This document shows positions 28,638-37,460 of a stretch of DNA of 64,000 bases, in pieces (position 1 is the first letter of the stretch; each line of letters begins with the position of its first letter). Under the pieces are notes generated by a model. That model saw only the letters and a program-made list of their open reading frames with translations. It did not search any database and had not been told where the DNA came from. Origin of the DNA: Campylobacter sp. RM16187 (lineage in GTDB: Bacteria > Campylobacterota > Campylobacteria > Campylobacterales > Campylobacteraceae); assembly GCF_025319965.1 (NCBI RefSeq), contig NZ_CP012549.1, forward strand, positions 496,001-560,000. The letters run 5' to 3'. Made by a program: the position numbers and the translations under genes.

Positions 28638-30560
28638 ATGCAAAATTTCGATTTAAAGAAATCAACTAGACTATTTGTAATACTACCTGTAACAATATTA
28701 TTTATATGTTATATTGCTATCATTTTTTATATTTTCAGTATTAAATATAAAGGATCTATTGAACATCCCGTGGATATATCCATAAATCAGAAAGTAGAGT
28801 CTTTTATGAATGTTGTAGAGATGATTTATAAAGATATCGCCAGAGAAGATATAGCAAAATTTCAAGAATACACAAAAGAGACTAAGGCAATTCCTACTTG
28901 GATATTACAGGGTTCTGAAACTAAAAAAGAATTTATTGTTTTAGCCAGTTCAGAATATCCCGACCTTATTAATAAACCTATGCCCCATGAGATTTGTGAT
29001 ATGGACGCAAGAAGATATCAAAATCTAATTAATAGCGACCACTATAAAAATATTAAACTAGTGCCTGATAATAAAATTTTAGTTTGTTATTTTAAAAAAT
29101 ATAAAGATATAATTATCGGCTATCGTATGCTTCATAATGCTAAAATTTCAGGTTTTGGCGACCCTTACTTTAAAGAGTGGGTTATCGTAAATATGAAAAC
29201 TACAATAGTTGTAACGACTTTAATACTTGTAATAGCTCTATTTCAATATTTTTTATTTTTTAGAAACTTAAAAACAAGCCATTATATAATGACTAAAATT
29301 AATTCAGAGCTTACTAAAAAAAATTCTGAAATAGAGTATAGGCTTTATTTTGACATATTGACAGGACTGCCAAATAAAGAGTCTTTACAAAGAGATATAG
29401 AGTCTATGAAAAATCCTAAAATAGTTATTATGGATATAGATAATTTTAGAAAAATGAATAACTATTTTGGCTATAAGATATGTAATCAGGTTTTAGTATA
29501 TCTTGCTGAACTTACAAGAAGAATAGCCGACAAAGAGGGAATGACGGTATATAGGACGGGAGCGGATCAATTTACTTTTGTAGAAGATAAAAATTTCTTC
29601 ATAGATAGATATGAGGAGCTTGCTGCAAAATTATTGGATACATTAAAGGGTCTTATTATAGATGTTGAGAGAGAGGATGAAGATAAGCAAGATCTAATAG
29701 AGGTGCATTGCACTGTAGGATTTTCTCTTGATGAGTTTGATACCTTTAAAAAGGCTATGCTAGCTTTGGAGCATGCAAAAAGTAATGGTAAAGATTATTT
29801 TTGTTACCTCAAAAGCATCGATGATACAACGCAATATGTTGAGCAGATTAAGCGTTCAAATTTAATTAGAAATGCAATTATAAATGATAGGATTATCCCT
29901 TTCTATCAGCCTATATTTAATGCAAAAAAACAGGTTGTTAAGTATGAGATGTTGGCTCGTATACAAAATAGCAGGGAGATAATATCACCCAATGTTTTTT
30001 TAGATGTATCAAAACGCATTAAGAGGTATGTTGATATAGAAAAAATGCTTTTGGAAAAGAGCTTTAAGCTTATAGCTGATAAGCCAGAAGCGGTAATATC
30101 GGTAAATTTATCAGGTAGAGATATGACAGATGGCGATATGAGCGTATTTATAATAGATAGAATCAATAGATATAAGATCGCAAATCGTGTAGTTTTTGAA
30201 ATACTGGAGGATGAGAACCTTGAGAATTTGGAGAGGGTTATTAAATTTATAGAGCGCGTTAAAAATATGGGAGTTAAGATAGCTATAGATGATTTTGGCT
30301 CAGGATATAGCAATTTTTCATATTTATTAAGGATAAAACCTGATTATATTAAATTAGACGGCTCTATAATAAAAAATGTAGATATTGATGATGATTCACG
30401 CTCTGTAGCCGGAGCTATAATAGCATTCGCCAAAAAGCTTAATATCACTATAGTTGCCGAATTTGTGCATTCAAAGAGTGTTTTTGAAGCTTGCGTAGAT
30501 CTTGGAGTAGATGAATTCCAAGGATTTTATCTAGGCGAGCCTTCGGATTCACTGCTTTAA
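28638..30560 (+). CDS. Membrane GGDEF/EAL protein with altered motifs
   Basis: 640 residues. Transmembrane helices at about 14-34 and 190-212 flank a periplasmic sensor of about 155 residues. A GGDEF domain follows (about 240-400), but its signature reads GADQF (residues 308-312), so cyclase activity is doubtful. The EAL domain (about 415-640) has EML at 437-439, yet keeps NLSGRDM, DDFGSGYSN (Asp551, Asp552), KLDGS and FQGFYLGEP, so c-di-GMP hydrolysis or binding remains possible. GATAAAAT about 45 bases upstream is a candidate promoter. Campylobacter generally has few such proteins. Confidence 0.9.
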   Translation: MQNFDLKKSTRLFVILPVTILFICYIAIIFYIFSIKYKGSIEHPVDISINQKVESFMNVVEMIYKDIAREDIAKFQEYTKETKAIPTWILQGSETKKEFIVLASSEYPDLINKPMPHEICDMDARRYQNLINSDHYKNIKLVPDNKILVCYFKKYKDIIIGYRMLHNAKISGFGDPYFKEWVIVNMKTTIVVTTLILVIALFQYFLFFRNLKTSHYIMTKINSELTKKNSEIEYRLYFDILTGLPNKESLQRDIESMKNPKIVIMDIDNFRKMNNYFGYKICNQVLVYLAELTRRIADKEGMTVYRTGADQFTFVEDKNFFIDRYEELAAKLLDTLKGLIIDVEREDEDKQDLIEVHCTVGFSLDEFDTFKKAMLALEHAKSNGKDYFCYLKSIDDTTQYVEQIKRSNLIRNAIINDRIIPFYQPIFNAKKQVVKYEMLARIQNSREIISPNVFLDVSKRIKRYVDIEKMLLEKSFKLIADKPEAVISVNLSGRDMTDGDMSVFIIDRINRYKIANRVVFEILEDENLENLERVIKFIERVKNMGVKIAIDDFGSGYSNFSYLLRIKPDYIKLDGSIIKNVDIDDDSRSVAGAIIAFAKKLNITIVAEFVHSKSVFEACVDLGVDEFQGFYLGEPSDSLL

Positions 30561-30582
30561 AATTTAAAATATTGGAAATAGT

Positions 30583-31683
30583 ATGCAAGTCATAAATTTT
30601 CTTACTGAACTTCTTAAGTTTAAGTCTATAACACCCAAAGACGATGGAACTTTAGATTTTATAAGCTCTTTTTGTAATGAATTCAAGCCCATTTTTGTAA
30701 ATAAAAATGGTGTTAAAAATCTGATTTTGACTAAAAAATTTGGCGATGGGCCACATCTGGCTTTTGCCGGTCATGTTGATGTTGTGCCTCCTGGAAATGG
30801 TTGGGATAGTGATCCTTTTGAGCCAATTTTAAAAGATGGCTTTATATATGCTAGGGGCGCTCAAGATATGAAAGGGGGAGTTGCGGCATTTGTTTGCGCT
30901 TGTAAAGAAGCTAAAAATTTTAAAGGAACTCTGTCTATTATATTGACCAGTGATGAAGAGGGAGATGCGATTTACGGTACTAAAGAGGCGCTTAAATTTA
31001 TGGAAGAAAATCATATGTCGCCCGATTTTGCTGTAGTAGCTGAGCCAACTTGCGATAAAATACTTGGAGATACCATTAAAGTCGGGCGTAGAGGATCTAT
31101 AAATGGAAAACTTATAATCAAAGGAGTTCAAGGACACGCCGCATATCCTGCTAAGTGCATAAATCCAGTTCATCAACTAGCAAGCGTGTTTTATAAATTT
31201 GCAGGGCATGACATGGATAATGGAAGCGAATTTTTTGATCCTAGTAAAATCGTGATAACTGATATAAGAGGAGGTATGGAAGTCTGTAATGTCACGCCTG
31301 GTGAAGTAAAAGTAATGTTTAATGTTAGAAATTCTATTCAAACTAATGCAGAAAATTTAAAAGATTATATTAAAGAGCTATTTGGCGAATTTGAATATGA
31401 ACTTGAAATCAACCAAAATGCAAAACCATTTTTAACCGATAAAGATAGTAAAATAGTAAAATCTATACAAAGTTCCGTTATAAAAATTTGTGGAGTAATA
31501 CCTGAGCTAAATACTAAGGGTGGCACAAGTGATGCTAGGTATTTAGCTGAATTTGGTGTCAAAGTAGTAGAATTTGGAGTGATAAACGATAGAATTCATG
31601 CTATTAACGAGAGAGTTAGTGTTAATGAGATCGAAAAGCTATATGAGGTTTTTGCTGATTTGATAGAAAATTTCAACTCTTAA
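30583..31683 (+). CDS. dapE: Succinyl-diaminopimelate desuccinylase
   Basis: Zinc peptidase-family enzyme that removes succinate from N-succinyl-LL-diaminopimelate in lysine and peptidoglycan-precursor synthesis; 366 residues. Metal and catalytic segments are visible in order: [26 protein letters not shown], and the C-terminal KGGTSDARY with [13 protein letters not shown]. It starts 22 bases after the GGDEF/EAL gene and converges on hisG, with 7 bases between the stops and no obvious terminator. Confidence 0.95.
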   Translation: MQVINFLTELLKFKSITPKDDGTLDFISSFCNEFKPIFVNKNGVKNLILTKKFGDGPHLAFAGHVDVVPPGNGWDSDPFEPILKDGFIYARGAQDMKGGVAAFVCACKEAKNFKGTLSIILTSDEEGDAIYGTKEALKFMEENHMSPDFAVVAEPTCDKILGDTIKVGRRGSINGKLIIKGVQGHAAYPAKCINPVHQLASVFYKFAGHDMDNGSEFFDPSKIVITDIRGGMEVCNVTPGEVKVMFNVRNSIQTNAENLKDYIKELFGEFEYELEINQNAKPFLTDKDSKIVKSIQSSVIKICGVIPELNTKGGTSDARYLAEFGVKVVEFGVINDRIHAINERVSVNEIEKLYEVFADLIENFNS

Positions 31684-31690
31684 TAGGCAA

Positions 31691-32305
31691 TTAATCTTCA
31701 ATCTCTTTTTTTATCTTGTCGTAAAGCGACAAGATCTCATCTTTTTTTATTATAAAGCTATTTTTATTTGCTATTAGATGGGCCGATGAGTGCATTATTG
31801 TTTCGGCTACTTTAAGCCCGTTTTGCTTCATTGTAGTCCCAGTTTCGACCACATCTACTATTGCATTGCTAAGCCCTACAATCGGAGCAAGCTCAATGGA
31901 ACCATATAACTTGATGATTTTTAGTGCGGTTGCCTTTGTTGAAAAGTAATTTCTGGATATGTTTGGCATCTTAGTGGCTACTCTAAGCTCCGGCGCACTA
32001 TAGTCCAGATTATCGCTTTCTTTTATCCCTACGCATACGCGGCATTTTCCTATTTTTAGATCGAGCAGCCTAAGTACGTCCGGCTTATGCTCTTCTAAAA
32101 CATCAAGCCCAACCACTCCAATATCTGCAGCACCGTTTACTATATATACGGGTATGTCTTGGTTTCTGACCATTAAGAATTTAAAACCCCCTTCGCTCAT
32201 TACGAGTTTTCTATCTTCAAATAAAAAAGGTGTCTTAAAAATTTTCCTAAAAATCATTAGAGTTTCTTCGGCTATTCGACCCTTTGGAAGAGCGATTGTT
32301 ATCAT
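31691..32305 (-). CDS. hisG: ATP phosphoribosyltransferase, short form
   Basis: First enzyme of histidine synthesis, 204 residues. It has the catalytic folds of HisG (GAADIGVVGLDVLEEHKPDV and LSNAIVDVVETGTTM) but lacks the C-terminal regulatory domain of the 300-residue long form. Short HisG proteins normally need the partner HisZ, a HisRS-like regulatory subunit, which is not in this window. From memory C. jejuni uses the long form. The start overlaps the coaX stop by 4 bases, making hisG the last gene of a five-gene minus-strand run. Confidence 0.95.
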   Translation of the reverse strand: MITIALPKGRIAEETLMIFRKIFKTPFLFEDRKLVMSEGGFKFLMVRNQDIPVYIVNGAADIGVVGLDVLEEHKPDVLRLLDLKIGKCRVCVGIKESDNLDYSAPELRVATKMPNISRNYFSTKATALKIIKLYGSIELAPIVGLSNAIVDVVETGTTMKQNGLKVAETIMHSSAHLIANKNSFIIKKDEILSLYDKIKKEIED

Positions 32306-32925
32306 AAAATTTCCTTTTCTTCTATAAGCTTTTGCATTCCTCTAAAGATGAGTATTCTATCGTATATTCCGTTTTTGAAAAATCTGGATAAGAACTCCCC
32401 ATCTCCGCCTGTAAAATAAATTTTAGAGTTGTTTGAGATATTTTCTATTAGTAAAACTATAGGCTTTACTATACCGTAGCTTATGGCATCGGCAGTCTTT
32501 TGAGGTAGCGCATCAAGCTGTATCTGCGAATTTAGAGCTATTTTTAATCGAGAAGATATGTTTTCATAAGTCTTTAGGCTTTGAGAAATACCCGGCACTA
32601 TACATCCTCCAAGATGCATTTTGTTTGCCATGACATCAATTGTTATAGCGCTTCCGGCGTCTACTATTACTCCCTCGTCTATACTGTAGCAGTTAGCTAT
32701 CCTGTCTATTCCAAGAGTTTTATATATAGTATCTATTTCAAAAAATGGCTCTAAATTTACAAAGTTTTTATCATTTTGAAGCTTTTGGTTTATGCTGTCA
32801 TTTACACTTATATAGTATATTTTCTCATTACGCTTGAAATTTTGGAATTTATCTATACTTATTTTTGAGATCTTTCCGTCTTCAAATATAGTTGCATTTG
32901 TGTTTCCTATATCACACAAAATCAT
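32302..32925 (-). CDS. coaX: Type III pantothenate kinase
   Basis: Phosphorylates pantothenate at the start of coenzyme A synthesis; 207 residues. The ASKHA-fold motifs are present: MILCDIGNTNATIF (phosphate-binding loop), DRIANCYSIDEGVIVDAGSAITID, and FTGGDGEFL. It is a little shorter than the usual 220-260 residues, as is common in Campylobacterota. It overlaps its upstream neighbour by 14 bases and hisG by 4. Confidence 0.93.
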   Translation of the reverse strand: MILCDIGNTNATIFEDGKISKISIDKFQNFKRNEKIYYISVNDSINQKLQNDKNFVNLEPFFEIDTIYKTLGIDRIANCYSIDEGVIVDAGSAITIDVMANKMHLGGCIVPGISQSLKTYENISSRLKIALNSQIQLDALPQKTADAISYGIVKPIVLLIENISNNSKIYFTGGDGEFLSRFFKNGIYDRILIFRGMQKLIEEKEIL

Positions 32926-33241
32926 AATTAAATCCGTTTTCTTTCATTAAATTTTGTGCTTTAGAGCAAATTGGCGAGCTATAAAATATAGTTTTTTTCT
33001 TGAAATTTATCTCTAAGTCAGCTTGGATTTTAGAGTAAATTTCAAGAATTTCATCAAATTCTTTTTTTAAAAATCTACTTTTAGCTTCTCTTATAAATAC
33101 AAGAGTATAAAAACCTTTTAAATCTACGCCACTAGCACAATTAAGAGTTCTTTTGTTTGTAAATTTACTAAGGTCAATCTCTTTTAGGTCTTTTAAAACA
33201 ATCTTTTTGTCTTCAAAAATTTTATAGATTCGGGCTCTCAT
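32912..33241 (-). CDS. Conserved hypothetical protein upstream of coaX
   Basis: 109 residues, soluble and lysine-rich, with no signal peptide or membrane segment. It begins MRARIYKIFEDKKIVLKD and has cysteines in TLNCASGVD and SSPICSKAQ. I recognise no family. It is tightly packed between the BamB-like gene (1 base away) and coaX (14-base overlap), which argues for a real, co-translated gene. No function can be assigned. Confidence 0.75.
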   Translation of the reverse strand: MRARIYKIFEDKKIVLKDLKEIDLSKFTNKRTLNCASGVDLKGFYTLVFIREAKSRFLKKEFDEILEIYSKIQADLEINFKKKTIFYSSPICSKAQNLMKENGFNYDFV

Positions 33242-33242
33242 C

Positions 33243-34253
33243 TCATTTTAACTTAAGATATTTATTGTCGTAGTAAAATTCCTTAAAGCTTATAAAGCTC
33301 TTGTCGTCTATCTCGTCATTTAATCTAAAAATTTGGTGCTTTTTAAGATCTAAATCCGCCTTTATCAGATAGCCCTTTTTCTCGATTATGTATAAATGGT
33401 CATCTAGCGTGATCGCATTTGAAAAGATTGCAAATTTAAAATTTATGGAATTTAATTTCTGCAAATTTAGATCCGTTAGTAAAATTTCCCCATCTTTTTT
33501 CAAGATGTATAGTCTGTCTTTATGCGAAACTATATTTTTTATCTCGCCATTATAGTAAAGTGTTCTTTCCGGATTGATAACCACTATCCTTTTTCCTGTC
33601 GCCGCTATCATTGTGTCATTTATAACGTCTAAAAATATTATATTATTAAAGAATTCATCACTGCTTACAACAACATCTCTTAAAATTTTACCCTGATTTT
33701 TATCCACTATCATGATCTTACCATCGAGAGTCGGGAATATCACTAAAGAGCTCATAAAATAAGGCGCTGCAGCTCTTGAGTCCTGGGTGTATATGGCAGA
33801 TGATTCAAACTCTAATAAATTTATATTTTTTATTGTGTCTATTAGATATATTATGTTTGAAGCAGTTACTAGAGCCAGTTTATCGCCATCTATTGCAGCA
33901 GATACTATTGCCTCATTAAAACTTCTTTGAAACAGCACCTCTTTTGTCTTGCCTGTAACTATCAAATTTCCATCTAGAGAAGAAGTAATAATCTTGTCTT
34001 CATAAGCGTTTAAAAGTATTGTGTCTTTTGTAAAGCTGATATCATTTGATAATACTCCGTCTTTTGTTACAACCATACCGTTTTTAAGTATAGCCCCATT
34101 AACGCTAGTTGTTAAAATATGAGAAGGAAGGGTATAGTCAAAATTCACTCTTAAATCTACATTTTCAGGCTCAAAATATTGTCTTTTGGTTCCGCATCCT
34201 CCTAGTAAAAATAGTGCAGACAGTATCGATATAATAGTGTAAATTTTTTTCAT
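33243..34253 (-). CDS. BamB-like beta-propeller lipoprotein
   Basis: 336 residues. The signal peptide MKKIYTIISILSALFLLGGC has lipobox LLGGC (Cys20 lipidated). The mature part is all-beta, with repeated strands that look like PQQ/WD-type propeller blades (GDKLALVTASNIIYLIDT, DGKIMIVDKNQGKIL, DTMIAATGKRIVVINP). Together with the upstream TPR-like membrane protein this repeats the yfgM-bamB pair of enterobacteria, so a role in outer-membrane protein assembly is a reasonable inference. It overlaps the upstream gene by 4 bases. Confidence 0.8.
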   Translation of the reverse strand: MKKIYTIISILSALFLLGGCGTKRQYFEPENVDLRVNFDYTLPSHILTTSVNGAILKNGMVVTKDGVLSNDISFTKDTILLNAYEDKIITSSLDGNLIVTGKTKEVLFQRSFNEAIVSAAIDGDKLALVTASNIIYLIDTIKNINLLEFESSAIYTQDSRAAAPYFMSSLVIFPTLDGKIMIVDKNQGKILRDVVVSSDEFFNNIIFLDVINDTMIAATGKRIVVINPERTLYYNGEIKNIVSHKDRLYILKKDGEILLTDLNLQKLNSINFKFAIFSNAITLDDHLYIIEKKGYLIKADLDLKKHQIFRLNDEIDDKSFISFKEFYYDNKYLKLK

Positions 34254-34816
34254 TTGCTATTTCCTTGATAGTGTTCAAAATTTTTAACAACAGATTGAAG
34301 TTGTGAATTGAGAGGTATCTTTTTTAGCTCGTTTTTAGCTTCGCCTATTTTGTTCTCTCTTATTAGGATATATCCTTTTATTAGGGTTTTGTATGAATTT
34401 AAAATTTGCCCACTAGGCTCATTCAGCTGAGCTTTTATTATATCTTTTAAGAGTTCGTCTATCGGCTCGTTAAGCAGAGATTTTAAAGTTGCGCTATCAT
34501 TGTTTTCCATAGAGTTTTTAAATTGATATAGGGCATATAAGGAGATGTCTTTTGATTTTAGATCCGCCTTTGCCTCTGCATCATTAGGATTTATTATAAG
34601 TTTTGCATAGGCCTCGTTTGCAGCTTTGAAATTTTGCTCTTTTATAAATTTGTTAGTATAGTATCCGCCTATACCCAAGACTCCTAAAGCTAAAGCGATA
34701 ATTATCATTTTTTTATATTTTTTTATGAATCTTTCACTTTTTATTATATTTTCTAAAAACTTTTCTTCAGTATTTAGCTCTTCTTGTATAGATTTTATAT
34801 CGTCTTTAATAGCCAA
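34250..34816 (-). CDS. YfgM-like membrane-anchored TPR protein
   Basis: 188 residues. A short cytoplasmic N-terminus is followed by one membrane helix (about 35-53, MIIIALALGVLGIGGYY) and a periplasmic helical domain of TPR type (FKAANEAYAKLIINPNDAEAK... and GEAKNELKKI). This is the layout of YfgM/TPR_21 proteins, which in E. coli contact the Sec translocon and periplasmic chaperones and sit next to bamB, as here. It is the first gene of the minus-strand run, divergent from gatC. Confidence 0.72.
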   Translation of the reverse strand: MAIKDDIKSIQEELNTEEKFLENIIKSERFIKKYKKMIIIALALGVLGIGGYYTNKFIKEQNFKAANEAYAKLIINPNDAEAKADLKSKDISLYALYQFKNSMENNDSATLKSLLNEPIDELLKDIIKAQLNEPSGQILNSYKTLIKGYILIRENKIGEAKNELKKIPLNSQLQSVVKNFEHYQGNSK

Positions 34817-34901
34817 TTTGTTTCCTTAAATTTAGTAATTAAAAGATTGTAATTGTAGCATAATAAATCTGAAATCTCGCGAAGTTAAAGCTAAAATGTG
34901 T

Positions 34902-34907
34902 TATAAT
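34902..34907 (+). promoter_or_regulatory. Probable -10 box for gatC
   Basis: TATAAT in TGTTATAATGC, 32 bases before the gatC ATG, in the divergent gatC/yfgM-like region. The TG two bases upstream gives a partial extended -10. Confidence 0.6.
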
Positions 34908-34938
34908 GCATCAAATTTTGAAAATTTAAGAGGTCTTT

Positions 34939-35226
34939 ATGAATATAGATGATAGTTTGCTTACTAAGCTTGAAAAGCTTAGTTCTCTAAAAATTGGAGA
35001 TGATAAGCGTGAAGAGATCAAGAATCAACTTAGTGAGATTTTGAATTTTGTAGATATTTTAAATGAGCTTGATTTGGATGATTTAAAGGCTGTTGTAAGC
35101 TCTATAGAAGGCGGAACTCCTTTTAGAGATGATATTGACATAAAGTCTGAAGTTGTGGATGTTATTTTGAAGAATGCGCCTGCAAGAAATGATCATTTTT
35201 TTGTTGTTCCTAAGATTATAGAGTAG
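34939..35226 (+). CDS. gatC: Glu-tRNA(Gln)/Asp-tRNA(Asn) amidotransferase subunit C
   Basis: Small GatC subunit that wraps GatA and GatB together; 95 residues. It starts MNIDDSLLTKLEKLSSLKI and has the family helix QLSEILNFVDILNELD and the C-terminal NAPARNDHFFVVPKIIE. AAGAGG precedes the ATG. It lies about 16 kb from gatA and only 5 bases before pilT, the usual scattered arrangement in this group. Confidence 0.95.
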   Translation: MNIDDSLLTKLEKLSSLKIGDDKREEIKNQLSEILNFVDILNELDLDDLKAVVSSIEGGTPFRDDIDIKSEVVDVILKNAPARNDHFFVVPKIIE

Positions 35227-35231
35227 TAAAG

Positions 35232-36314
35232 ATGCAAAAGTATAGCGATAGCAATATAAGCCTTGAAGCTCTGCTTAGGACTGTTGTTCACAATAAAGCA
35301 AGCGATCTTCATCTTGTATCAAGAAGTGAACCTCAAATAAGAATAGATGGCACTTTGCGTCCTCTTGAGCTCGGAATTTTAAGCGGTCATGACATACAAG
35401 ATATATGCTATGCCCTTGTTACCGATGCACAAAAGAGTGAGCTTGAAGAGAATAGAGAGCTTGACTTTGCGATAGAACTTCCGAATATAGGTCGCTTTAG
35501 AGGTAACTACTACTATACTATGAATGGTGATTTAGCTGCGGCATTTCGTATAATACCTACCGAAATCCCATCTCTTGATGATCTAAAGACTCCTAGTATT
35601 TTTAAGGAGATTGTAAAACGCGAAAAGGGAATGATACTTGTTACAGGACCTACGGGAAGTGGTAAATCAACTACTCTCGCTGCTATGCTAAATGAGATAA
35701 ATTTAAATGAAAGAAAACATGTTATTACGATTGAAGATCCGGTAGAATTTGTTCATCAGAATAAAAAATCTCTATTTTCCCATAGAAATATAGGCACGGA
35801 TACACACTCTTATGCGAGAGCTCTTAAATATTCTCTTCGTGAAGATCCGGATATCATACTAGTGGGCGAGATGAGAGATAGGGAGACTATATCTACTGCT
35901 ATTACTGCGGCAGAGACTGGACACCTTGTTTTTGCTACGCTTCATACAAACTCGGCTCTTCAAACAATTAACCGTATTATAGATAGCTTTGAGGGCGGAG
36001 AACAGCTTCAAGTTAGAAATATGCTCTCAGTTTCTCTTACAGCTGTAATTTCACAAAGTTTGCTTCCTAAAAATGGCGGGGGTCGTTTGGCCGTTCATGA
36101 AATTTTAATAAACAATCCTGCTATTGCGAACCTTATAAGAGAGAATAAAGTTCATCAAATTTACTCTCAAATGCAATTAAATCAGCAAATGACCGGTATG
36201 ACTACACAAACGCAATCTTTAATGAAGGCTATACAAAATAAGCTTGTGACAAAAGAGATGGCCATGAGATACTCAACAGCTCAGCAGGAGCTTGGAAATT
36301 TAATAGGAATGTAA
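35232..36314 (+). CDS. pilT: PilT-type retraction ATPase
   Basis: Hexameric secretion ATPase of the PilT class, 360 residues. Walker A GPTGSGKST is at residues 139-147. The Asp-box ITIEDPVEF, Walker B with DIILVGEMRDRET, the His-box TGHLVFATLHTNSA, and a C-terminal NPAIANLIRE (the AIRNLIRE retraction motif with one change) follow. In other bacteria PilT powers type IV pilus retraction. No pilin, PilB, PilC or PilQ is in this window. It sits in a housekeeping operon between gatC and cvpA, so its role may be specialised. Confidence 0.93.
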   Translation: MQKYSDSNISLEALLRTVVHNKASDLHLVSRSEPQIRIDGTLRPLELGILSGHDIQDICYALVTDAQKSELEENRELDFAIELPNIGRFRGNYYYTMNGDLAAAFRIIPTEIPSLDDLKTPSIFKEIVKREKGMILVTGPTGSGKSTTLAAMLNEINLNERKHVITIEDPVEFVHQNKKSLFSHRNIGTDTHSYARALKYSLREDPDIILVGEMRDRETISTAITAAETGHLVFATLHTNSALQTINRIIDSFEGGEQLQVRNMLSVSLTAVISQSLLPKNGGGRLAVHEILINNPAIANLIRENKVHQIYSQMQLNQQMTGMTTQTQSLMKAIQNKLVTKEMAMRYSTAQQELGNLIGM

Positions 36315-36315
36315 A

Positions 36316-36981
36316 ATGGATTTCGTAACAATTTTTGATATTGGCATATTAGCTGCGGTTTTGATTTTAGGCATTAAAGGCATAATAAATGGACTAATAA
36401 GAGAGGTCTTTGGACTATTAGGACTAATAGGCGGAATAGTTGTAGCTAGTAGATTTGCTAGCGATGCAGGTAAAATCATAAGTGACAATGTCTATAAAAT
36501 AGAAGGTGATTCTATACTATTTTTCGCAGGTTTTTTATCAATCCTTATCGTCTTTTGGATTACTTGTGTCGGTATTGGAATGTTTTTAGCAAAACTTGCG
36601 GGATTAAGTGGTCTTGGTTTTTTAGATAGAGTAGGCGGATTTTTAATGGGAAGTTTAAAAATTTTCCTTATTTTTTCTGTTTTAGTGGTAACCGTCTCAA
36701 ACATCCATGCTTTAAATAGTAAAATCGAGCCATACTTTAAAGATAGTAAGCTATATCCTATTCTTTTAACTGCTGGAAAATGGATAATGAATATAGATGT
36801 AAATAGTGTAAAAAAAAGTATAGAAGAGAGAATCCAAACGCCTATTGATAAAATGAAAAATAATATGATTCAAATTGAGGATAATACAACCACGCAAGAT
36901 AATAGTATCAAATCCGAAGATAATAAAACCATGCAAAGTGCTATTATTATCGAAGATCAAAATAATACAAGGAAGGAGTAG
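36316..36981 (+). CDS. CvpA family membrane protein
   Basis: 221 residues. Four hydrophobic segments in the first 130 residues contain the CvpA/colicin V production pattern ([29 protein letters not shown] in part, and [18 protein letters not shown]). The last 60 residues are a hydrophilic, asparagine- and threonine-rich tail, beyond the family core. CvpA proteins affect envelope integrity and bile or antibiotic tolerance in other bacteria. It begins 1 base after pilT and ends 5 bases before fur. Confidence 0.87.
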   Translation: MDFVTIFDIGILAAVLILGIKGIINGLIREVFGLLGLIGGIVVASRFASDAGKIISDNVYKIEGDSILFFAGFLSILIVFWITCVGIGMFLAKLAGLSGLGFLDRVGGFLMGSLKIFLIFSVLVVTVSNIHALNSKIEPYFKDSKLYPILLTAGKWIMNIDVNSVKKSIEERIQTPIDKMKNNMIQIEDNTTTQDNSIKSEDNKTMQSAIIIEDQNNTRKE

Positions 36982-36986
36982 TAACA

Positions 36987-37442
36987 ATGATTGAAAATTT
37001 AGAATACGATGCTCTTCTTGAGAAATTTAAGAAAGTTTTGAAAGATAATGGGCTTAAATATACACAACAGCGAGAAATTTTGTTAAAGACCCTTTACAAT
37101 AACGACGAGCATTTTACTCCGGAGAAGCTGTATTTGTTTATAAAAGAGGCTCATCCTGAACTAAACATAGGAATAGCTACAGTTTATAGAACCTTAAATT
37201 TACTAGAAGAATCAGAAATGGTAACATCTATAAGTTTTGGTTCTCAGGGTAAAAAATTTGAGCTTGCCACCAAGCCTCATCACGACCATATGATATGTAG
37301 ACGTTGCGGCATAATCATAGAATTTGAAGATCCTATGATAGAAAAAAGGCAATCCAATATAGCAAAAGAGTATGGGTTTAAATTAACAGGTCATATGATG
37401 CAACTTTATGGAATCTGTAAGGAATGTAATAAAAAAGCTTAA
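36987..37442 (+). CDS. fur: Ferric uptake regulator
   Basis: Iron-responsive repressor, 151 residues. A winged helix ([25 protein letters not shown] in part; [15 protein letters not shown] as the recognition helix) is followed by the metal-binding segment [20 protein letters not shown] and a C-terminal CKEC, the structural zinc site of Campylobacter and Helicobacter Fur. GGAAGGAG lies upstream. The position before lysS and glyA matches C. jejuni. The likely targets here include fbpABC. Confidence 0.96.
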   Translation: MIENLEYDALLEKFKKVLKDNGLKYTQQREILLKTLYNNDEHFTPEKLYLFIKEAHPELNIGIATVYRTLNLLEESEMVTSISFGSQGKKFELATKPHHDHMICRRCGIIIEFEDPMIEKRQSNIAKEYGFKLTGHMMQLYGICKECNKKA

Positions 37443-37460
37443 ATACTAAGGAATAATAAA

